NCBI GenBank assembly: GCA_914767715.1
Contig: OU612069.1
Span: 7,876,001 to 7,936,000, forward strand
DNA from: Membranipora membranacea
Lineage: Eukaryota > Bryozoa > Gymnolaemata > Cheilostomatida > Membraniporidae
Reading direction: 5' to 3'
DNA: 60,000 bases
The notes below the pieces were generated by a model. That model was given only the letters and a program-made list of their open reading frames with translations, did no database searches and was not told where the DNA came from. The position numbers and the translations under genes were made by a program. Of this stretch, positions 59,701-60,000 are shown piece after piece. The stretch's first letter is position 1. Each line of letters starts with the position of its first letter.

Positions 59701-60000
59701 GTTTCTAAATTTCCGAGCTTGATAAACGACAGACCATTATCTTATGATAGATGTAGTATTTAGATTCGTTTAACAGCCAGGTAAATTTGTGTTCAAGCGG
59801 GCTGTTAGGTTTGAAAATAAGATATCCAAATCAGATACTTGCACATTATAACTTTCATGTCAGACGACTTTGACGGGGATTATGATGGGCGTGCAGATAG
59901 CCCCCTTTCCGCAAGACTAGCGCTCTCAGATGGAGTTATGATGCTAACTTGCGCAGAGTCATCAGCATGTGATTCTAATCAGATCTGTATGAACGGAGTG
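19208..60000 (+). CDS. Giant cysteine-rich, probably extracellular modular protein; about 37 exons, 3' end outside window
   Basis: About 5.8 kb of coding sequence spread over 40.8 kb. The exon list is in the five part-entries that follow. From 19662 to the right edge every junction keeps frame. The first ~340 residues are a moderately Cys-containing region of unknown fold. The rest is a long chain of small disulfide-type units of the form DxDCxxGxxCxxGxCxxxC, for example [15 protein letters not shown]. These resemble EB modules or the N-terminal Cys region of Dickkopf, but fit neither exactly. No membrane span was seen within the window. Many exons are symmetric (phase 1-1 or 0-0), so modules could be duplicated or skipped without loss of frame. 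The start is not identified and the C-terminus is outside. Two internal one-base frame breaks (19596-19662 and 34572-34576) are noted separately. The identity of the family is unknown to me. Confidence 0.7.
20509..20830. mobile_element. Foldback MITE family A, copy 1
   Basis: The two halves are inverse of each other. The left half has GGTTCTCAGTCTAATT and AACTGCTATGAGG; the right half has AATTAGACTGAGAAC and CTTATAGCAGTT, with GGTACC-containing words at the centre. Copies 2 and 3 are at 43361-43683 and about 55035-55480. It fills most of the intron 20476-20997. Confidence 0.7.
21560..21770 (+). mobile_element. tRNA-derived SINE, plus orientation
   Basis: A head with GTGGGTTCTATTCC, then body words CGGTCCACCGACTAATGGGG, CCCCAGGTGTGCTCCGACC and GAGAGCAACCTGGCG, shared with the copies near 12299, 49005, 51655 and 58392. 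It lies in the intron 21338-21971. Confidence 0.6.
22872..23106. mobile_element. Diverged relative of the 4298 MITE, ending at a splice acceptor
   Basis: The left end GTCTTTAAATTAGAATGAGC and the right end TTTTTAATTGAAAGAC are inverted relatives of the 4298 element. The interior words (CCTAGCAGG, CACTCTCAGTGAGGGAGC) match that element in reverse orientation. The right end runs into GCAG at 23107-23110, the acceptor of the exon at 23111. Confidence 0.55.
23445..23449 (+). other. Left target-site duplication of the BEL element
   Basis: GCTTG directly before the left LTR, identical to 31715-31719 after the right LTR. A 5-bp duplication is normal for BEL/Pao integrases. Confidence 0.85.
23450..24522 (-). 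repeat. 3' LTR of the BEL element
   Basis: 1,073 bp, begins TGTGCTCGG and ends CTAATACA on the + strand. By direct comparison with 30642-31714 it is the same length and differs at two places that I could find (C at 23781 against A at 30973; G at 23931 against A at 31123). Small frames inside it are shadows repeated in both LTRs. Confidence 0.95.
24600..29243 (-). CDS. pol: BEL/Pao Pol polyprotein (protease, RT, RNase H, integrase)
   Basis: A 1,547-residue open frame. Visible features in order: Cys/His zinc-knuckle region near residues 100-165 (CYRC...C); retropepsin-type DNGS at about 214-217; reverse transcriptase with [10 protein letters not shown] near 588-598 and the catalytic YVDD near 666-669; BEL-type RNase H with [10 protein letters not shown] in the 800s; an HHCC zinc-binding module (H...H, CQLC); an integrase catalytic core with its Asp (MVDFFGP), second Asp (FSDPGSQ) and Glu ([11 protein letters not shown]) region; and a C-terminal domain of the kind usual in BEL integrases. 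It would copy element RNA to DNA and insert it. The frame is intact throughout. The first ATG of this frame lies within what is normally the end of Gag, so translation from that ATG alone is unlikely. Confidence 0.95.
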   Translation of the reverse strand: MKIVKRASIDEQVHPFSLFMYFLEEERDTCMKLAERQKRRGDKSVKVHTTDSIYVYDGDDNSYCSTTDSAVSDVTLESSRSVNHANQSEYVHHDKSVVLCVIHNKSHTTEECKQFLGMSVQDRIRIVRKQHACYRCFGKHELKDCKSQIACSSCNMVNHHLLLCKKQSESQVSMSSNHLDLSSNATGKHEACPAILCIHQVPVSGSDSDATVFFDNGSNGTFITHAGAKRLHATQLKPINVELTTTGNMESTHNTYLYEVYLQDTSQRSVRVLCLGLEEITGKVARLDLEVLRSLFPSIDPRLLQRNSDTVDILVGSDYCGLQPREEIASAGEHLKVLKGPFGICLNGTHPRLRLESSPHCQFTQVTGLDEVVSVRVKTNHIEFAQPSSHLITVEDSQRISKFIEGETLGTELSIKCGNCRCGKCPITGHTFSFREEQELQLIRQNLHYNPSMKAWVTKYPWMRDPCELPNNYHAAVATLRSTEKTLKKDDSWARIYSEQIADMVSRKVARKLTDEEIESWKGPVFYISHLAVQNPKSSSTPVRIVFNSSQLFKGISLNSFLAKGPDSYLNDLLGVLLRWREGSQVLVGDIKKMYNSIFIEPTEQHCHRFLWRDIEDRDPDVYIIQRVNMGDRPAAAISSEAIYKTADMCQDDMLEVSKLLKHSTYVDDIVQSVNSAEEARNLARQTTNVLKDAGFTIKHWLFSGESSPRVDLDTPPPISDSSKLQILGITWCSITDNITFSPKINFSTKKKGIYTQPNLTKEQIPRLIPVNLTRRSVLEQTMRIYDPIGILSPFLLRAKILLRETWALKLGWDDAIPSNLRSQWIKLFRETFQLSQVEYDRCLTPPNATGDPILIILSDASDLAYGFSAYVRWELNDGNYWSRLISAKCRIAPLRRLSTPQMELNGAVLSKRARKVVEQEMRLSFSRVYQLVDSETVLCMLNKVSTRFRLFEGVRVGEVQAATKGDMTSWFWVKGTKNTADWITRGKEVLELGPESEWWQGPSFLQQPEGLWGIKSYSECKESQDIEGLVAHISTVKSPTYLLDYSKYSKFMRYVWIIARICHAFQQKKLTAVTDTSSISPEILRDAKRRNIKDVQQTLHLDLSSTTQRHKGKFSRLHPVLDSTDGVWVVGSRLIRNNPMATQPNTLPALLPSEHPVTSILLHEAHVKCGHRGRDVTLATFRQEYWVVQGSKLARKIVNDCQLCRIRNQKLLSQQMGKLPIERLTPSPPFDRVMVDFFGPYLVRGETQKRVSSKAYGVIFTDVCSRAVHIEAAFGYDTSSFLLALKRYTSIRGWPSTIFSDPGSQLIGAENELISMWKSLDSETTYKTCTENGIQWIFGPADSAWHQGAVESLVKAAKRALKFSIGDQRLTASELLTVFTETANLLNERPIGILPSEDSELGILTPNTLLLGRTTAGNPGGWQEDINLRGRVQYVGKIVQSFWSEWAKLYAPTLVYQSKWKQRSRNLRPGDVVSIADSNSLRGKYRVGVVREVYPGLDGLVRKVSVGYKNFKVGEKVREYSGAKEVIVIRSVQRLALLVPVNEFPE
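29291..30607 (-). CDS. gag: BEL/Pao Gag-like protein
   Basis: A 438-residue frame from ATG 30605-30607 to a stop at 29291-29293. The N-terminal third is helical and charged ([17 protein letters not shown]), the middle is a Ser/Asp/Pro-rich linker, and the C-terminal ~120 residues ([35 protein letters not shown]) match the conserved BEL gag region (DUF1759). It would form the particle shell. In this family Gag and Pol are usually one continuous polyprotein. Here the Gag stop lies about 50 bp before the first ATG of Pol, and the Pol frame, offset by one base, is already open upstream of that ATG. This may be decay, an assembly base error, or frameshift expression. Confidence 0.9.
   Translation of the reverse strand: MEQAITEIKDKRSRQKARLTSSAKLIKTASSKQQATLYNTLNETYAEILNLHYHYCELVESDEKNSPHRTVGGLDLAAYLQSIDDTYMEACKSYATSLGLDIDKALKKADFYTNQISTESDMDALYNIQLADSHLSRCRELSTLSESVQVFDSELAENFDESVCKLGQAIYKSKKQCSISKAVHFARVPDNNPGTTQFDEASSSDHLPDVRPHFESTRVSLGTSDSDVADTPDSIPPNGPPVQTGISRNNESQGSGGSVLKTSSIGRISDLSIVAAYESGDAKPKAYPLAYSNDLPSSNSHGDSRRKSKFSKTPLPTFNGERNAWPEFRSVWLMHAQYEFRNDTERAWALKTCLRGKALEVVKAVLVTQSGAYLRMLKRLDDFFCDVSLNIQSVSDEFKKLKPVADNDLLGLVQLVNQVEMCYSQLGEVGQINSVVSL
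30642..31714 (-). repeat. 5' LTR of the BEL element
   Basis: 1,073 bp, the 5' LTR because coding runs leftward. It should hold the element promoter and polyadenylation signal. On the minus strand the bases directly after it (GTACCAATTACGGG...) do not begin with TGG, so I could not name a primer tRNA. Confidence 0.95.
31715..31719 (+). other. Right target-site duplication of the BEL element
   Basis: GCTTG, identical to 23445-23449. Confidence 0.85.
31894..31964. repeat. Three 10-bp direct repeats followed by their inverse
   Basis: GGATCATAGT three times (31894-31923), then about 22 bp later the inverted form (ACTATGATCCACTATCATCC). It could form a cruciform or RNA hairpin. It is intronic, 180 bp right of the BEL insertion. 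Confidence 0.7.
32325..32455 (+). mobile_element. SINE-like repeat, copy 1 of a pair
   Basis: Shares GATGGTGAGA, GCAATC/ACAATC, GTTAG...GCTTGCT and GTGATTTGTGCCGCAGGA with 35735-35835. The spacing of the shared words suggests a tRNA-like head. It lies just before the exon at 32534. Confidence 0.45.
32534..36383 (+). CDS. Giant gene part 2: first cysteine-rich exons
   Basis: Exons 32534-32764, 33208-33317, 33580-33697, 34440-34666, 35271-35429, 35878-36024 and 36258-36383. Unit examples: [64 protein letters not shown] and [12 protein letters not shown]. The exons at 35271, 35878 and 36258 are phase 1-1, and each of the last two encodes two four-Cys units. In exon 34440-34666 the frame shifts by one base at a run of five G (34572-34576). 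Before it the peptide reads [19 protein letters not shown]; after it, in the next frame, [14 protein letters not shown] continues the Cys pattern. The cysteine spacing is therefore preserved only if a base is missing there. Confidence 0.75.
35735..35835 (+). mobile_element. SINE-like repeat, copy 2 of a pair
   Basis: Matches 32325-32455 (GATGGTGAGA, GTGATTGGTGCCGCAGGA). It lies about 45 bp before the exon at 35878. Confidence 0.4.
36870..40340. repeat. Probable long inverted-repeat element in a 4-kb intron
   Basis: Around 36880-37050 the words AATGTTAT, AATGTTAC and AATGTTGTTAC recur. Around 39950-40340 their inverse forms recur (ATAACATTGTTAC, ATAACAACATTT, TAGCATTATCATAAC). This fits inverted terminal or subterminal repeats enclosing about 3.4 kb, with no transposase frame. 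The boundaries are not resolved. The intron is 36384-40374. Confidence 0.4.
38067..38141 (+). repeat. (CA)n microsatellite
   Basis: About 37 uninterrupted CA dinucleotides. Frames through it (poly Thr-His, poly Cys-Val) are artefacts. Confidence 0.98.
40375..45341 (+). CDS. Giant gene part 3: central cysteine-rich exons
   Basis: Exons 40375-40568, 41095-41328, 41838-42000, 42733-42906, 43699-43815, 44333-44535, 44945-45101 and 45216-45341. Unit examples: [68 protein letters not shown] and [18 protein letters not shown]. These are the most regular DxDCxxGxxCxxGxC repeats. Exon 41095-41328 is phase 0-0; 45216-45341 is phase 1-1. Exon 42733-42906 is Pro/Lys-rich ([16 protein letters not shown]), a likely hinge, and its last codon is completed by exon 43699 to give FCGRVIRAG. 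The donor after 45101 is GC (G|GCAAGA) rather than GT, and the next exon is in phase with it. Confidence 0.8.
40640..40815 (-). mobile_element. tRNA-derived SINE, minus orientation
   Basis: On the minus strand it reads GTTGGTTAGGGCGCC ... GGTTCAAACCC (A-box and B-box spacing of a tRNA head), then CTGCAGCTTACTGACTAATG, as in other copies. It lies in the intron 40569-41094. Confidence 0.6.
41598..41775 (+). mobile_element. tRNA-derived SINE, different subfamily
   Basis: TGGTGTAGTGGTTAG (A-box) followed at tRNA-like spacing by TTCAAATCCCGGTCAC (B-box), then a tail CTGCTCATAGAGGTGAAC. It lies in the intron 41329-41837. Confidence 0.55.
42178..42420 (+). repeat. Dispersed repeat, copy 2
   Basis: Same word order as 7665-7960 (GTTGTGTTGGATATT, TGTGCATTTCTGAATAGACC, CCCAGTCTAGTT). 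It is intronic. Confidence 0.5.
42955..43130 (+). repeat. Degenerate T/G-rich minisatellite
   Basis: Irregular repeats of TTGTATTGTGTTTGTATTATA in the intron 42907-43698. Confidence 0.7.
43361..43683. mobile_element. Foldback MITE family A, copy 2
   Basis: The left half GAGTTCTCAGTATATT...AACTGCTATAA and the right half AAATTAGACTGAGAAC are inverse, as in copy 1. The right end (CTGATTTCTTCACAATCAG) stops 15 bp before the acceptor of the exon at 43699. Confidence 0.65.
45102..45103 (+). promoter_or_regulatory. Non-canonical GC 5' splice site
   Basis: The exon 44945-45101 ends ...CAACTCAG|GCAAGA. Frame and Cys pattern end exactly there, and the next exon (45216, after AG) accepts the one carried base. 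Natural GC-AG introns have a strong AG|GCAAG context like this one. Confidence 0.65.
45342..48051. other. 2.7-kb intron with a GC-rich island
   Basis: There is no exon between the phase-matched exons at 45216 and 48052. It contains a strikingly G/C-rich patch at 46615-46730 (CCAGGCCCGGGGTCCAGGGG, GGGCGGAGTCCCGGCC) in otherwise AT-rich DNA, then a CCCCCT/AGGGGG-rich stretch to about 46880. It looks like part of an unidentified mobile element. A word GCCTGTCTTGACAAGCC at 46315 belongs to the CTTGTC family. Confidence 0.5.
48052..51623 (+). CDS. Giant gene part 4: mixed exons around the minisatellite
   Basis: Exons 48052-48176, 48305-48476, 49268-49403 and 51388-51623. The second ([18 protein letters not shown], then [18 protein letters not shown] and SDCG) is a Gly-rich, Cys-poor segment unlike its neighbours, ending in the usual Cys unit. 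The third has [15 protein letters not shown]. The fourth has [30 protein letters not shown] and [19 protein letters not shown], with two possible N-glycosylation sites (NVT, NCS). All junctions are in phase. The intron before the fourth exon is almost entirely tandem array. Confidence 0.8.
48888..48995 (-). mobile_element. Partial SINE, minus orientation
   Basis: On the minus strand it has AGGTAGCTCATTAAAG...GTTAGAGC (tRNA-head like) and a weak B-box. It ends a few bases before the next SINE. Confidence 0.35.
49005..49215 (+). mobile_element. tRNA-derived SINE, plus orientation
   Basis: GGTTCGAAACCC is a perfect B-box. It is followed by GTCCACCGTCTGTTGAGACT and CCCCAGGTGTGCTCAAACC, the family body seen at 21560. 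It lies in the intron 48477-49267. Confidence 0.7.
49440..49915 (+). repeat. 11-bp AT-rich minisatellite, block 1
   Basis: Irregular tandem copies of GGTAGAATATT with the variant GGTGTAATATT. It lies in the intron 49404-51387 and is separated from block 2 by about 540 bp of unique sequence. Confidence 0.9.
50460..51370 (+). repeat. 11-bp AT-rich minisatellite, block 2
   Basis: About 80 further copies of the two interleaved 11-bp variants (GGTAGAATATT, GGTGTAATATT). The array stops about 17 bp before the exon at 51388, so it abuts the acceptor. Long minus-strand frames here (Tyr/Thr/Asn/Ile repeats) come from the repeat, not a gene. Confidence 0.9.
51655..51890 (-). mobile_element. tRNA-derived SINE, minus orientation
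   Basis: On the minus strand: GGTTAGAGTGCTGG (head), GTGGTTCTTATCC (weak B-box), then ACCAAATGTGCTCAGACCTG and AGAGAGCAACCTGGCGC, the family body. It starts about 30 bp after the exon ending at 51623. Confidence 0.6.
52094..52150. repeat. Short foldback, CTTGTC family
   Basis: AGCTTGACAAGCTTTG and CTAAAGCTTGTCAA form a hairpin around a GGAGGGGGAGG loop. It lies in the intron 51624-52244. Confidence 0.45.
52245..60000 (+). CDS. Giant gene part 5: distal exons to the window edge
   Basis: Exons 52245-52324, 53035-53217, 54450-54580, 55497-55713, 56234-56427, 57323-57474, 58148-58377, 59057-59188, 59412-59528 and 59864-60000 (continues). Units: [91 protein letters not shown] and [12 protein letters not shown]. 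Exons 59057-59528 include a Cys-poor Ser/Thr/Val segment ([17 protein letters not shown]). The last exon starts with an acidic [14 protein letters not shown] followed by another Cys unit ([14 protein letters not shown]). That alternation of a Cys-poor insert then Cys units also occurs at 48305. All junctions are in phase; the end of the gene is not in the window. Confidence 0.8.
52376..52715. mobile_element. Long-arm foldback element, copy 1
   Basis: The arms are about 150 bp each. The left arm has GAGGCTGCAATCTCAGCA, CACCTAATGGGCAAAT and AATCAGGGTATGGAA; the right arm has TTTCATACCCTGATTTT, CATTAGGTGATAATT and TGAGATTGCAGCCTC. There is no coding capacity. It begins about 50 bp after the exon ending 52324. 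Confidence 0.75.
53608..54003 (+). repeat. 7-bp satellite in three homogeneous blocks
   Basis: About 56 head-to-tail heptamers: first GTATGCA (to about 53768), then four GTGGGCA, then GTGTGCA to 54003. Because 7 is not a multiple of 3 and no unit contains a stop in any phase, all frames stay open on both strands, giving spurious 115-157-residue frames. It lies in the intron 53218-54449. Confidence 0.97.
54085..54175. repeat. AT-rich low-complexity tract
   Basis: Runs of ATAT, ATAATA and AGATAAT. A similar tract (54600-54710) lies on the other side of the exon 54450-54580. Confidence 0.7.
55035..55480. mobile_element. Foldback MITE family A, copy 3, interrupted
   Basis: Left half TTAGTTCTCAGTCTAATT...GCTGCTATAAGG; right half TTCTAAATTAGACTGAGG. 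About 150 bp of unrelated sequence (55135-55285) is inserted between the halves. The right end merges with the acceptor region of the exon at 55497. Confidence 0.6.
57536..57832. mobile_element. Long-arm foldback element, copy 2
   Basis: Shares AATTTGCACAAACTGAT, TTTCATACCCTCATTTTGAA, CAATTAGGTGACAGT and GTGGCAGCAG with 52376-52715. The left arm is shortened. It lies in the intron 57475-58147. Confidence 0.7.
58392..58545 (+). mobile_element. tRNA-derived SINE, plus orientation, 5' truncated
   Basis: Starts inside the head (CTTCAAATCCCGCTGCAGTC), then CGACCACTGGGCTCACTTGA, CCCCAGGTATAATTTGACC and GCGCCCTTAAGGC. It lies in the intron 58378-59056. Confidence 0.6.

Overview
The window is nuclear DNA of an intron-rich metazoan, most likely a non-vertebrate and probably aquatic animal. 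Coding exons are short (about 40-430 bp) and bounded by GT/AG sites. Introns run from about 70 bp to over 9 kb, are AT-rich and are full of mobile elements. I cannot assign a phylum from sequence alone. No rRNA, tRNA gene, CRISPR array or bacterial-style operon is present; tRNA-like boxes occur only inside SINE repeats.

All host genes read on the + strand. (1) 1045-2818 is the 3' end of an unrecognised gene whose 5' part lies outside the window. (2) 4742-14030 is a complete 13-exon gene for a 704-residue nuclear-looking protein: Ser/Gln-rich N-terminus, short coiled coil, basic disordered tail. Its layout recalls the meiotic double-strand-break factor IHO1/CCDC36. (3) 16552-17694 is a caspase-like locus. 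It keeps p20- and p10-like segments and the catalytic His-Gly, but has an in-frame TGA just after the histidine and no Gln-Ala-Cys-x-Gly. It is either a pseudogene or an inactive homologue. (4) From about 19208 to the right edge lies one very large gene of about 37 exons and at least 1,900 residues. It encodes a cysteine-rich, probably extracellular modular protein of an architecture I do not recognise. Splice phases agree at every junction from 19662 to 60000.

The fourth gene has absorbed many insertions. An 8,265-bp BEL/Pao LTR retrotransposon (23450-31714) sits antisense in one intron. Its two 1,073-bp LTRs differ at two positions in my reading and are flanked by a 5-bp target duplication, so it is young. 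Other introns hold foldback MITEs, SINEs, two large tandem arrays (an 11-bp AT-rich minisatellite and a 7-bp satellite) and a (CA)n tract. In the intron of gene 2, an 875-bp hAT-type element with an 8-bp target duplication is nested inside an older SINE.

The host genes are unrelated in function (unknown, possible meiotic, apoptotic-like, extracellular), as is normal for animal gene order. The points most worth following are the unclassified cysteine-rich giant protein, the broken or inactive caspase, the IHO1-like candidate, and MITE ends lying at or beside splice acceptors.
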